64,000 nt of DNA from the NCBI GenBank assembly GCA_964412105.1, contig CAYPNM010000001.1:62001-126000 (forward strand), read 5' to 3'. Position 1 is the stretch's first letter. Every line of letters begins with the position of its first letter. Position numbers and translations under genes: made by a program. Below are positions 34,010 through 43,208 of this stretch, in pieces. A model generated the notes under the pieces. It saw only the letters and a list, made by a program, of their open reading frames with translations. It was not told the DNA's origin and did not search any database. Source of the stretch: JAKAGZ01 sp964412105. Lineage in GTDB: Bacteria; Bacteroidota; Ignavibacteria; Ignavibacteriales; Ignavibacteriaceae.

Positions 34010-36133
34010 TTATTTCCAAGTGAGAGTTACTTCTCTTTTTATTTCTTTACCTGATTTTTTGTCTCTAATAGAAAGCATTAACAAATAATCACCGGATTCA
34101 TATTTATTCATATCAAGCTGAAAATATACCTGTGGATTTTTATCATGGAACTGGTACTGTGATGTTAGTGTAACCTGCTGTTCATCTTTCCCAAGGCTGA
34201 AAATATTAAGAAAAGAATTCAATGCTTTACTTATGCTTGAGCGTTCATCTTTTTTCCGGATAGTAAGTTGTTGTTCGACATTGCAAATACTGTTTGAGTC
34301 AGAGGTTAAATTATAAATTTCATAATAGACAAAAATTTTGTTTTTATCGGAAAAGGTAGAAAGCGGATTAGGTAACAAGCTGATATTTCCCCTTCCTAGA
34401 CTATAATGATTTGCATTTGAATCCTCAACTTCATTTGCCAAAACGATATCGCTCATATCAAGATTAGTATTGCTAAAATGTCTGATGAGCAGCTTAAAAT
34501 GGTTTGAAGAAACTCCCTTATCTCTATTTCTTTTAATTTCAAAAGCAAAATTGGCTGAATCTGCCGGAGCTTTCATTGATAAACTGTTCACTACAATACT
34601 GGTTGTATCGTCGATTTCAATTTTATTTGTAAGCGGAAGTGAGGGGATAGAATCTCTTTTTTCTAAAATTAACTGAAACATTTTACTGAATAGAAATAAA
34701 CCCACGATGTGACGGTCCACAAATTTGTTTCTTTTTGAAAGTGAATCGGCATATCTTAAGCCATAGTTTACAAAGAGATCGGTTTTGTTTTCATAGGGAT
34801 CTTTAAATTGAACTATTTCATAAGGGGCATTGAATTTTGGGCCTTCAAATTTAGGATTATAGGTTTCATTTCTAACCCTTTTTACATATTTAAAATATGC
34901 AAAAGAATCGCCGCTAAATTGTGGTACAAGCGTCCCACCGGAAGGTTGTGAAAACTCAAAGTTCCCATTGAAAAATTCGTCCGAGAAACCAAATACCATA
35001 TCAGTATAATACCACACGTCAGTTTTTGTATTTATTGTCATGTGGTTTTGGCCTACACCTATTTGCGGTCGAAAGCGGATTCTATTTATTGGTTTACCAT
35101 ATCTGAGCACAACCCGGCCTCTGTCGGTTTTCCATCCCGGTTCATCACTTTTTCCCCACGTAAAATGAAGGTCGGCATAGGCTACTCGTGAATAATGTTC
35201 CAGCAGTCTTTCATTATAGGTGCTCAGGTATAAAGGATTCTTTACTTTCCAATATAAGTTGATTAAAGCTTCAAGCTCAGGATCAGTGAGATTATTAAAA
35301 TCATCTCCAAATAGTGGTTTTATCAGCTCTTTAACAGAATAAAAAGTGAAGTCTCTTCTTTCCTTTTCGTTCATAAGAATCAGTGCGTTCTTATAAGCAT
35401 CATAAGCGCTATCCATATTTGATGTCTCATAATACATCAAACCTAAATATAGATATGCATTTTTGTTGTTGGGATTTATCTTTGTAAGCCTGACAAGATA
35501 TGGAATAGCTTTTACCGGTTCATCAGCTGATTCATAGAGCGCACTCAAATGTAATATTGCCTGTGAGTTCGTTGAATCAATCGATAATAATTTTTTGAAA
35601 TAATGTTCAGAGTCTTTAAAATATCCCATTGCGTAATCATCCAGACTCAGCATAGGGCTGTCCTCGTTGTCACGCGTAACGGATTTGTTATAGTCATCAA
35701 AGATATCTTCTTTTATTCTACCCATCTGAAAGAGTGCTGTGGTATTTGTGCTGTCAATGCTCAAGATATCCTCATATTGCTTGAACGCTAGTCCGCTGCT
35801 GAAATATTCCATCAAGGCTGCCATTAACAATCGATAATCAATATTTTTAGGATCTTTAAAGATAGCGGTTTGCAACAACTCTCTTGCTTCAGCACGATCA
35901 CGGATTGTTTTCTTGCTTATCAGAATTTTAGAAAGTTCAAACAAAGCGGGTGCAGTTTTGTCCTTATCAATTGATCTATCGAAGAAGTATTCAGCTTTTG
36001 CTGTATCATTTTTGCCCAGAGCATAGTTACCCAAATTGTAATAATCAAACGCGGTCGTATCTGCAACGGCAGGAACAATATTACTGCAATACACAACTGG
36101 CGATAAGTATAATAAAAGCAGAAATACCTTCAT
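34010..36133 (-). CDS. GWxTD-domain TPR protein (second paralog)
   Basis: A 707-residue exported protein: signal peptide, N-terminal TPR array (about 30-260; YYNLGNYALGKNDTAKAEYFFDRSI, PYLVRLTKINPNNKNAYLYLGLMYY) and a GWxTD domain (GWKTDRGRVVLRYGKP). The C-terminal beta-rich domain ends in EIKREVTLTWK. It is paralogous over its full length to the gene at 30432-32791, which suggests a tandem duplication with the carboxypeptidase-regulatory-like gene in between. The gap of 166 bp to the next gene leaves room for a separate promoter. Function unknown. Confidence 0.85.
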   Translation of the reverse strand: MKVFLLLLYLSPVVYCSNIVPAVADTTAFDYYNLGNYALGKNDTAKAEYFFDRSIDKDKTAPALFELSKILISKKTIRDRAEARELLQTAIFKDPKNIDYRLLMAALMEYFSSGLAFKQYEDILSIDSTNTTALFQMGRIKEDIFDDYNKSVTRDNEDSPMLSLDDYAMGYFKDSEHYFKKLLSIDSTNSQAILHLSALYESADEPVKAIPYLVRLTKINPNNKNAYLYLGLMYYETSNMDSAYDAYKNALILMNEKERRDFTFYSVKELIKPLFGDDFNNLTDPELEALINLYWKVKNPLYLSTYNERLLEHYSRVAYADLHFTWGKSDEPGWKTDRGRVVLRYGKPINRIRFRPQIGVGQNHMTINTKTDVWYYTDMVFGFSDEFFNGNFEFSQPSGGTLVPQFSGDSFAYFKYVKRVRNETYNPKFEGPKFNAPYEIVQFKDPYENKTDLFVNYGLRYADSLSKRNKFVDRHIVGLFLFSKMFQLILEKRDSIPSLPLTNKIEIDDTTSIVVNSLSMKAPADSANFAFEIKRNRDKGVSSNHFKLLIRHFSNTNLDMSDIVLANEVEDSNANHYSLGRGNISLLPNPLSTFSDKNKIFVYYEIYNLTSDSNSICNVEQQLTIRKKDERSSISKALNSFLNIFSLGKDEQQVTLTSQYQFHDKNPQVYFQLDMNKYESGDYLLMLSIRDKKSGKEIKREVTLTWK

Positions 36134-36700
36134 CGATCGAAATTACAGTTAAGCAAAAATGTAAATTACAATTAGGCGATTCCTGAATCAACGTAATATG
36201 AATTCGGGTAGTGTGCATAATTCAATGTGACGAATATAAGCAATGATCATTCTGTGCTTTCCTATTTTGAGTGCAGAAAGGTATGTAGTGAGGAATTATG
36301 AAATCAGGATAAATCAGGAATATTAGGCAGAAAATGATTGCAGTTATGAATTTCTTCGTCAATCAAAACAGGAATTTTTAATTTTGCCTCCATATCCAGC
36401 AGGAATGATCTTAAGTGCAGTTTGTTATTGATTGGGTGTGTAATTAAATCTTAGCTGAAATGTCTGCCAAATTGGCAGACTAATCAGGTAAATCCCAGAG
36501 GCTATTTAAAGGCCATTTAAAGGCCAGTTGTACCCTAGTTGGAGTGGGGGGAGAGTATGACAAAATGGCAGACTTTTTAAGAAGATTCAGGGCCTTGATC
36601 AGAACTTATTTCCAGAGTCAATAATAGCCAGATTTTTGGCAATTCAAATATAGATTTCACTTAAATATAAATCTGCGAAAAAGTTCAGTCGGTATGCAAT
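36134..36700. other. Gene-free interval with palindrome, tandem repeat and possible gene remnant
   Basis: A perfect 19-base palindrome GTCTGCCAAATTGGCAGAC lies at 36462-36480 and its half-site TGGCAGAC recurs at 36566-36573. An 11-bp unit ATTTAAAGGCC is repeated in tandem at 36504-36525. On the minus strand an open stretch of 48 codons (36450 to a TGA at 36304) has normal-looking composition but no start codon before its 20th residue, so it may be the end of a decayed gene. No intact gene is seen. Confidence 0.4.
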
Positions 36701-37012
36701 TTATAAATTGTTTATTAGTGTTGAAATAAGATCCCATATCAGGCAGGAAGTCAAAGGTATTTTGAAATTTTTCATTCTCCAGGAATGAATTTTTGCACCA
36801 ACAAGCTGTCCGGCAAAAAATCCTCCAACCAAAGCCGGATAAGTTATAAACTGAAAACCCAGTCCGGATAAGAGCCTCAAGCCAATAACAAATGGAACCG
36901 GAAGGTGAACAGCCAGGAACCATTGCAGGGAGAACTTTTTAACATTAATTCTCCAGTAACCGAAAGGGATATTAAAAACAAAAACTATTAATGCGATGTA
37001 AAAAAGTTTCAA
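36701..37012 (-). CDS. Small multi-pass membrane protein, unknown function
   Basis: A 103-residue hydrophobic protein with about three transmembrane helices (about 3-15, 30-52 and 57-70) and a polar Trp/Arg-containing loop (GYWRINVKKFSLQW). The start must be TTG 37012, since no ATG precedes the first helix. It lies 11 bp after the decarboxylase gene and is probably its operon partner. I do not recognise a family. A competing frame at 36657-36923 has fewer features of a protein. Confidence 0.6.
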   Translation of the reverse strand: MKLFYIALIVFVFNIPFGYWRINVKKFSLQWFLAVHLPVPFVIGLRLLSGLGFQFITYPALVGGFFAGQLVGAKIHSWRMKNFKIPLTSCLIWDLISTLINNL

Positions 37013-37023
37013 TTTTTTATTCT

Positions 37024-38481
37024 TTAGTTAAACTCTTTATATATTTTCAAAATATATCCGGACTTTTTTTCAAGAATCTTAAGAGCCAGATCAATCGTAT
37101 CCAGATGCGTCCGGAAAGAAAGCAAAGCAAGCCTGAATGTAAATTTTCTATTTATGATTGTTGATGTCAGAAACACTCTTCCATCTCTATGAATTTCTTT
37201 CAACAGCAATTCATTAAATTTATTTGGATTGCCCTTAGCCGGAACGTATCTGAAAGTTACAACAGATAGTTCAGGTTCAGGTCCGGTTTCAAAACCTTTT
37301 ACAGCCCCTATTTTTTCATAAAAATATTTTGCAAGCAGAAGTTTTTCTTCCAGAGCTGCACGGAAAGGTTTTAAACCATGAATTTTCAATGGCAGCCATA
37401 ATCTCATTCCACGGAAATGTTTAGTAAGTTCAGCAGAAAGATCAGCAGGGGAGAGTTCATCGTTGGCAGATAAAGCATCCTGCATATAGTTTGCCTGGTA
37501 ATAATGTGAGTCTGCAAGAAGCTTTACGTTTTTTACCAGCACGACTCCGAGACCGTATGGAAGGAATAAGCCTTTATGTGGATCAATTACAAGTGAATCA
37601 GAAAGGTTCATACCTTTTAATTTCTTCTTTCCGGTTTCTGATAAAATGAAAAATCCGCCGTAGGCAGCATCAATATGATACCAAAGATTATTTTTCGAAG
37701 CAATTTTTCCTATTTCAATCAGAGGATCAATAGCGCCGATGTCGGTAGTTCCTGCAGTGCCAATTACAAGCCAAGGTAGTAATCCTTTCTTTTTATCTGA
37801 TTTAACAGCTTTTTCTATTTCTCCAGGTATCATTCTGAATTTTTCGTCGAGAGGAATATATCTTTTTACACAGTCACCAAGTCCGGCAATTCGAAGCGCT
37901 TTAACTATACAATGGTGAGTATGTTTTGAAAGATAAACCACTGCCTTATGGTAATTTTTTGACTTTAGTTTTTTTGCGTCCCTTGCAGTTGTGATAGCGA
38001 TTAAATTTGCAACACTTCCACCTGAAGCAAGGTTTCCTCCTGCCGATTCAGGATATTTTACCAGGTCGCACATCCATCTTAACAGCATATTTTCCATTCT
38101 TACTGCCCCTGGATTTGCGAAAAATATTCCGGCAAACCTGTTTGTTACATCTACCATATAGTCGGCAAGAGAAGAAATATAAATACCTCCGCCGGGTATA
38201 TAGCCTAAATGACCGCCCGAAGCAGGATTTAGATTTGGAGTATCTACATTCTTTTCGACCAGCTTTAGAGCCTTTTCTATTTCTATAGGTTTTTCTGAGA
38301 TTGGTGATTTATAAATTCCCAAGCCTTTTTGCTTTGATACAATGAAAGCTTTTCTGTCGTAAATCTCATTCAAAAAGTTCTCGGTATAAGCGATTACTTT
38401 TTTCCTGATCTTATTTCTTTCCTGTGCCGATGGTTCAAGTTTTCGTGTTTCCTTTTCAAGTTGTTTTATTATATCTGTCAT
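37024..38481 (-). CDS. PLP-dependent group II amino-acid decarboxylase
   Basis: A 485-residue fold-type I enzyme of the aromatic-L-amino-acid/glutamate/tyrosine decarboxylase group. The PLP lysine is Lys303 in DPHKGLFLPYG, the ring-stacking His is His190 in KHTHHC, and the pyridine-N Asp is Asp271 in HIDAAYGG. The cofactor phosphate region is ASGGSVANL. The substrate cannot be fixed from sequence; tryptophan, tyrosine or aspartate are candidates. It would release an amine and CO2 in the cytoplasm. The small membrane protein downstream may be linked to its product. Confidence 0.9.
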   Translation of the reverse strand: MTDIIKQLEKETRKLEPSAQERNKIRKKVIAYTENFLNEIYDRKAFIVSKQKGLGIYKSPISEKPIEIEKALKLVEKNVDTPNLNPASGGHLGYIPGGGIYISSLADYMVDVTNRFAGIFFANPGAVRMENMLLRWMCDLVKYPESAGGNLASGGSVANLIAITTARDAKKLKSKNYHKAVVYLSKHTHHCIVKALRIAGLGDCVKRYIPLDEKFRMIPGEIEKAVKSDKKKGLLPWLVIGTAGTTDIGAIDPLIEIGKIASKNNLWYHIDAAYGGFFILSETGKKKLKGMNLSDSLVIDPHKGLFLPYGLGVVLVKNVKLLADSHYYQANYMQDALSANDELSPADLSAELTKHFRGMRLWLPLKIHGLKPFRAALEEKLLLAKYFYEKIGAVKGFETGPEPELSVVTFRYVPAKGNPNKFNELLLKEIHRDGRVFLTSTIINRKFTFRLALLSFRTHLDTIDLALKILEKKSGYILKIYKEFN

Positions 38482-38617
38482 ATACCGAATAAATATTTTT
38501 GCAACATTTTTAAACTTAATGAAAAATTAGTTTGATTTTCTTATTTCCCGAATAAAGTAAATAACCCCTGCGCATTGACAGGGGTAAAGAGTTTAGTAAC
38601 AATATTATTAAATGTTA

Positions 38618-40411
38618 TTATTGTTTAATATCCAGCCATTTATCGTAAATTCTTTTTTGCTTTTCAGTAGGATTATTTATTTCAACCAGAGAATATCTGT
38701 ATCTATGAATATTTTTTAAAAGTACTTGTAATTCCTTCAAAATTCCATCCCTTGAAACAGTAACCTTAATTGTGTCTCCAACATTAAATTGTGAATAAAC
38801 TTTGTCAAAATTATTGTTATTTACTCTATAATTGTCTAAGGCAATAATTTCATCATTTACATTTATTTCACCATCGTACGCAGATGTTCCTTTAATAACA
38901 GTTTGAACGATCATATCCTTGTTTGTTCTCATACCGAAGTAATTTCCATTTTTTCCATTATCAACTAACTTGAGTCCGGCGTAATTAAAGTATTTATTGT
39001 AATCAATCTCATCCGTGGAATAAACATATTTTTGGAAGAAATCATCAAGATTTTCCCCGGCAATTTTTTCAACTGTTCTCTGATATTCTTCCTTTGTAAA
39101 TCCGCGTTTTAATTTTTTATAATATTCTTTGTACAGATATCTTAATACATCGTCGTAATTTTTCTTCCCATTTGTTGCGTTCATGATTTCAAGATCGAGC
39201 AACATACCTAATATTGCCCCTTTGCTATAGTATGAAATTGTTGTGTTGCCGCTGTTTTCGTTTGGCTCATAAGCTTTTATCCATGCATCAAAGCTGGCCT
39301 CAGATGCAGATTGAACCTTATTGCCAGGTTGATTCTCGACATAACTAATGCCTCTTGAGATGTTGCTCAAAAAATCATCTGGCGTGATTATGTCCGTTCT
39401 ACGCAGAATAACATTTGAATAATAGCTTGTCACGCCCTCCATTTCCCAGAGAAGAGTAGTATAATTTTCAGATTCATAATTAAAAGGCCCGAGAGCAATT
39501 GGACGGATTCTTTTAACATTCCATAAATGAAAATGTTCATGAGCAACCAGGCTAAGAAATCTCGGCATATTGCTGTAAATCCACCTGTTAACTTCAAGAG
39601 TCGTTGAATTTAAATGCTCAAGTCCTCCAGATCCATTTGCAAGATTGTGCACAATGAATAAATAGTGTTTATTCGGGTTTTCGCCTACAACATTTGTTTC
39701 AGCTTCAATAACTTTTGTCATATATTTTTTTAAGGTATCGGCATTGTAATTTCCTTTCCCATACATTGCGACGCTATAGTCTACACCGGCTGCCTTGAAT
39801 CTTATAATATCCTGATTACCAATCTCAATAGGTGAATCCACCAGAATGTCATAATTTGGAGAGCTGAAAGTAAATCTTGCTGTATCAACCGGTTCCAAAC
39901 CAGTACTAACTTCTTTCCATTCTTTATAAGGGATAATCTTGAGGGTTGATGGAAGATCCTTCATTTTATTTATGTGCATAAATATACTCGTCCCATTCAG
40001 GTATCCGTGTGATTCATTAAGAAAGCTTGTTCGAACAGAAACTTTAAAAGCATAAACTTTATACCATAATTTTATTTCATTTGCGTTATTACTATAAACA
40101 CGCCAGGTGTATTTATTAATTTTTTCAAATTTCAGGCTATTTCCGGCTCCATCTGAGGCTTTGAAGAAATCAACGTTTTTAGGAAAATCTCTTACCAAGT
40201 AGGAACCAGGCGCCCAGACAGGCATTAAAAAATCGATGTGGTCTTTTTTAAGACCAATGACTTTAGTTTCAACTTCAAAGTAATGGGTGTAGGGCTTGCT
40301 CATTGATAGGGTATATTCGAGTTTTATTTGAGCAAATGATTGTGAAGGTGCTGTAATAAGAATCAAAAAAAATGCAGAAAAGCACAAGTAAAAAGTAATT
40401 TTGGACTTCAT
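38618..40411 (-). CDS. M61 family (glycyl aminopeptidase-like) metallopeptidase with PDZ domain
   Basis: A 597-residue exported protein with a signal peptide (about 1-27), an N-terminal beta-domain and a gluzincin core. The zinc site is HEHFH in LVAHEHFHLWNVKRIRP, with the third ligand Glu probably in LLWEMEGVTSYYSN. A C-terminal PDZ domain follows (about 490-570; MIVQTVIKGTSAYDGEINVNDEIIAL). M61 enzymes cleave N-terminal Gly or Ala from peptides. It is a single gene between a plain interval and the decarboxylase operon. Confidence 0.92.
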   Translation of the reverse strand: MKSKITFYLCFSAFFLILITAPSQSFAQIKLEYTLSMSKPYTHYFEVETKVIGLKKDHIDFLMPVWAPGSYLVRDFPKNVDFFKASDGAGNSLKFEKINKYTWRVYSNNANEIKLWYKVYAFKVSVRTSFLNESHGYLNGTSIFMHINKMKDLPSTLKIIPYKEWKEVSTGLEPVDTARFTFSSPNYDILVDSPIEIGNQDIIRFKAAGVDYSVAMYGKGNYNADTLKKYMTKVIEAETNVVGENPNKHYLFIVHNLANGSGGLEHLNSTTLEVNRWIYSNMPRFLSLVAHEHFHLWNVKRIRPIALGPFNYESENYTTLLWEMEGVTSYYSNVILRRTDIITPDDFLSNISRGISYVENQPGNKVQSASEASFDAWIKAYEPNENSGNTTISYYSKGAILGMLLDLEIMNATNGKKNYDDVLRYLYKEYYKKLKRGFTKEEYQRTVEKIAGENLDDFFQKYVYSTDEIDYNKYFNYAGLKLVDNGKNGNYFGMRTNKDMIVQTVIKGTSAYDGEINVNDEIIALDNYRVNNNNFDKVYSQFNVGDTIKVTVSRDGILKELQVLLKNIHRYRYSLVEINNPTEKQKRIYDKWLDIKQ

Positions 40412-40530
40412 CTTAGCTTTATAATTTATTAGGTGGAATATTATTAAAATTTTTTTTGTAGCAATAAATACGAAATGAAGTTAAAAGTATTAGTTTTTAA
40501 ATTCAAACTAATTTGAATGAAAGTGAGTAT

Positions 40531-40690
40531 ATTAATAAAAAAAGACCGCCCGAAAATTCGGGCGGTCTAAAAATGATCCCTTAACATTTTTCATTTACAG
40601 CATAACATCTTCATAAATCAGCTCATCATCCTCATCAAATCATGGATCATTTTTATTTTACTAATAGAAGAGTAAGCCACCACTAGCTTC
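40531..40690 (-). ncRNA. Candidate structured small RNA ending at a terminator
   Basis: On the minus strand AAAAATGATCC (40654-40644) can pair with GGATCATTTTT (40579-40569), an 11-bp perfect stem enclosing 64 nt, and the second arm abuts a strong terminator hairpin. The same strand ends the ABC exporter operon 250-340 bp upstream, so this may be its long 3' end or an independent small RNA. No known RNA family is recognised and the 5' end is a guess. Confidence 0.3.
40536..40568 (-). terminator. Strong rho-independent terminator
   Basis: AGACCGCCCG (reading the minus strand from 40568) pairs perfectly with CGGGCGGTCT (ending 40543) around a short A/T loop, followed by seven T on the minus strand (complement of A run 40537-40543). 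On the plus strand no T tract follows, so it acts on minus-strand transcripts. Confidence 0.9.
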
Positions 40691-40907
40691 TAATACATCT
40701 TATACAAACATAATGCCGAACAGGTTCCAATAATTTTCTCTTTTATTAGCTTCAATAGATTAGACAAATATAAAAGCATAATGGTTGCATCGAATAATAT
40801 TCATTTTATGCGAAATTATTTCAGTGTATTATTTTAGTTAAAGGCGGTTTTGTGAGATGTTAAACGGCATATGGTGAATAAAAAAATTTAATTTATCACT
40901 CTAATTA

Positions 40908-42137
40908 CTAGGCAATAGATAGAATATTTTTTTTGAAATTTTTTATTGAAATCAGCATCATAAATAGGCCAATTCCTATTAAAACTGCGACTCTGATCAG
41001 CACATCGCTGATAGGCAAATGTCTCCAGAAAATATCATAAAAGCCCTGAATTCCCCAGTAATTAACTGAAAAGACGGCTATTTTTTGCATAATTGCGGGC
41101 ATAATAAAGATGGGCACCATACTTCCCCCTATTGCTGACATTATTAAAATGACAAGTGTCGAAAAACTTTCAACCTGCTTCCGGGTCTTTGCTATGGAGG
41201 CTATAAAAATTCCAAAACTTCCGCAAGCAAATGCGGTTGATAAAATCATTACTATAAGCGAAGGAACATCAATAAAAATGTTCAATCCGAACGCTATCCA
41301 CGCAAACAGGAACATCACAGTTAATTGAGCTATTGATACGATTGTTGTTGCAATCATTTTGCCGAACAATATTGAAGACGGCTTAATAGGGGAGTAAAGT
41401 AATTTTTTTAATGTACCTTCCTCTTTTTCTGTTAACATTCCGCTGCCCATTCCCGTTACGGAAAAAAGAAGCATCATTATTGCAACTCCGGCAACTGCCT
41501 GAACCAGCCCCAAATTATTTTCTGATTTCGAAAACATTGGTGTTGTTTTCATTCCCATGAGATTTTTATCTGTTTTATTACCGCTTCCTTCAATTTTTGT
41601 AATCTGTTCGCCAACCTGTTCATGAATGTCATCAAGTTGTTTCTTACTTAATCCCGGATTCTGCTCATCAATCATTTTATAAATTCTGCTTTTTATGCCC
41701 TTTGTTCCAACAATCCCAAATAAGTGAGAAAACAAAACCTGTTGCAAAAGTCCTGCCTCAATCTGTCTTGATTGATCATAAAATAATTCCATTGGATAAT
41801 TTTTACCGCTATCAACGGAATCTTTAAATCCTTTATAAATTGCCAGCACAGCAACTCTGCTTCCTTTTTTGACTTCTTCTTTTGCAGCTTCAAGCGGCAG
41901 CAATTTTATATCGAGTGATTTCAAGGTATCAAGTTTTGAAATTAATTCGCGGGAAACATTTGTACTATCCTGATCAGAAATAAAAATGCTGATGGGGTTG
42001 GTATCATTTGATTTTCCAGCCCCTCCGAATGCAAAAGCAAAAAGGGCAATAAGTGCAATCGGAACCAGCAAAGTCAAAATTACCGCTCTCTTATCGTGGC
42101 TTATTAATTTAAGATCTTTAATTACCAATTTTAACAT
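40908..42137 (-). CDS. ABC-2 type transporter permease
   Basis: A 409-residue permease with an N-terminal helix (about 20-40), a long extracytoplasmic domain (about 45-215) and five C-terminal helices, the layout of NatB/YhaP/DrrB-type ABC-2 exporters. The conserved EKEEGTLKKLLYSPIKPSSILFGKM motif precedes helix 3. It begins 2 bp after the ATPase gene and should form an ABC exporter with it. The substrate (sodium, drug, lipid or other) is not visible. Confidence 0.88.
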   Translation of the reverse strand: MLKLVIKDLKLISHDKRAVILTLLVPIALIALFAFAFGGAGKSNDTNPISIFISDQDSTNVSRELISKLDTLKSLDIKLLPLEAAKEEVKKGSRVAVLAIYKGFKDSVDSGKNYPMELFYDQSRQIEAGLLQQVLFSHLFGIVGTKGIKSRIYKMIDEQNPGLSKKQLDDIHEQVGEQITKIEGSGNKTDKNLMGMKTTPMFSKSENNLGLVQAVAGVAIMMLLFSVTGMGSGMLTEKEEGTLKKLLYSPIKPSSILFGKMIATTIVSIAQLTVMFLFAWIAFGLNIFIDVPSLIVMILSTAFACGSFGIFIASIAKTRKQVESFSTLVILIMSAIGGSMVPIFIMPAIMQKIAVFSVNYWGIQGFYDIFWRHLPISDVLIRVAVLIGIGLFMMLISIKNFKKNILSIA

Positions 42138-42139
42138 TT

Positions 42140-43075
42140 TTAATCCCGTAGTTTTCTTCCAGTTAAATTCAGGAAGATTGTTTCAAGGTTTACTTTGTTA
42201 ATTTCGATTTGATTTATTTCAAAACCGCCCTGATTTATCCGCAATAATATCTGTGGTAATTCTTTCCCGCTGTTTTTGCATTTCAGGGTAATTGATTTTT
42301 CTGATATATTCAGGACATTATTAAGCATTCCTTTTATTTCATTGCTCTTATGTATAATCACTTCTTCAAAATGAATAATTATTGTTTCTTCTGCATTAGT
42401 TGTTTCCCTTAATTTATCCAAAGAGCCTTCTGCAATAATTTCACCATGATCAATTATTCCGATTCTATCACAAAGTCTTTCTGCCTCTTCCATATAATGA
42501 GTGGTATATACTATAGTTATTCCGTTTTTATGCAATTCTTCAAGGACTTCAAAAATTAAATTTCTGCTTTGAGGGTCGATACCAACTGTAGGTTCGTCCA
42601 TAAATAAAATTTTAGGTGAATGCAGCAATGCAGATGCAATATTGATTCTTCTTTTCATTCCTCCTGAATAAGTTTTTATCCTATCATTTTTTCTTTCGGT
42701 TAGTCCCATCAATTCAAGAGTTTCATCTATTCTCAACTTTAATATTGCTGAAGGTAATTTGTAAAGTCCTCCCCAGAACAATAAATTTTCATAAGCGGAA
42801 AGATCATTATAAAGGGCAATTTCCTGCGGAACGACACCAATCATTTTTTTGCAATTCAATGGATCCTTTTGTAAATCAAATCCATTAATTGTTACAGAGC
42901 CGGAATCAGGTTGTAAAACGGTGCTTATAATATTAATTGTTGTCGTTTTACCTGCACCATTAGGGCCAAGCAAGCCGTAAAATTCATTCTCGTTGATTGA
43001 AAAACTTATGCCTTTAAGAGCCTGAACATCGCCATAGTTTTTTGATAAGTTAGAAGCGTTAAGTATAGAATTCAT
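42140..43075 (-). CDS. ABC-2 type transporter ATP-binding protein
   Basis: A 311-residue NatA/CcmA-type ATPase with Walker A GPNGAGKTTT, signature YSGGMKRR, Walker B ILFMDEPTVGIDP and H-loop YTTHYMEEAE. The C-terminal 70 residues form the small regulatory domain usual for drug/sodium ABC-2 exporters. It is the first gene of the two-gene exporter operon. Confidence 0.92.
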   Translation of the reverse strand: MNSILNASNLSKNYGDVQALKGISFSINENEFYGLLGPNGAGKTTTINIISTVLQPDSGSVTINGFDLQKDPLNCKKMIGVVPQEIALYNDLSAYENLLFWGGLYKLPSAILKLRIDETLELMGLTERKNDRIKTYSGGMKRRINIASALLHSPKILFMDEPTVGIDPQSRNLIFEVLEELHKNGITIVYTTHYMEEAERLCDRIGIIDHGEIIAEGSLDKLRETTNAEETIIIHFEEVIIHKSNEIKGMLNNVLNISEKSITLKCKNSGKELPQILLRINQGGFEINQIEINKVNLETIFLNLTGRKLRD

Positions 43076-43208
43076 TTTGAGGGATATGGAACATTAAAAT
43101 ATTTATTTATCGATTGAATATAAAATAACAAAATAACCATACTGGCAACAAATTATTTTTTATGCGGTTAAAATGAATGATAAAATAATGATTTTAATTG
43201 ATTAATAA

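Larger units (their letters stand above)
40412..40907. other. Non-coding interval holding a structured-RNA candidate
   Basis: About 500 bp separate the M61 gene start from the ABC permease stop. Only very short frames (under 12 codons) are present. The left half carries a strong minus-strand terminator and a longer-range inverted repeat, described separately. In the right half I see nothing beyond A/T-rich sequence. Confidence 0.5.

Noticed and set aside
36566..36581. Functional sigma-54 promoter in the gene-free interval
   Set aside because: TGGCAG is present but the -12 position is AA, and no gene follows on the plus strand.
36657..36923. Alternative 88-codon frame overlapping the small membrane protein
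   Set aside because: It has no fitting start signal and less protein-like composition than the frame at 36701-37012, which has clear membrane helices.
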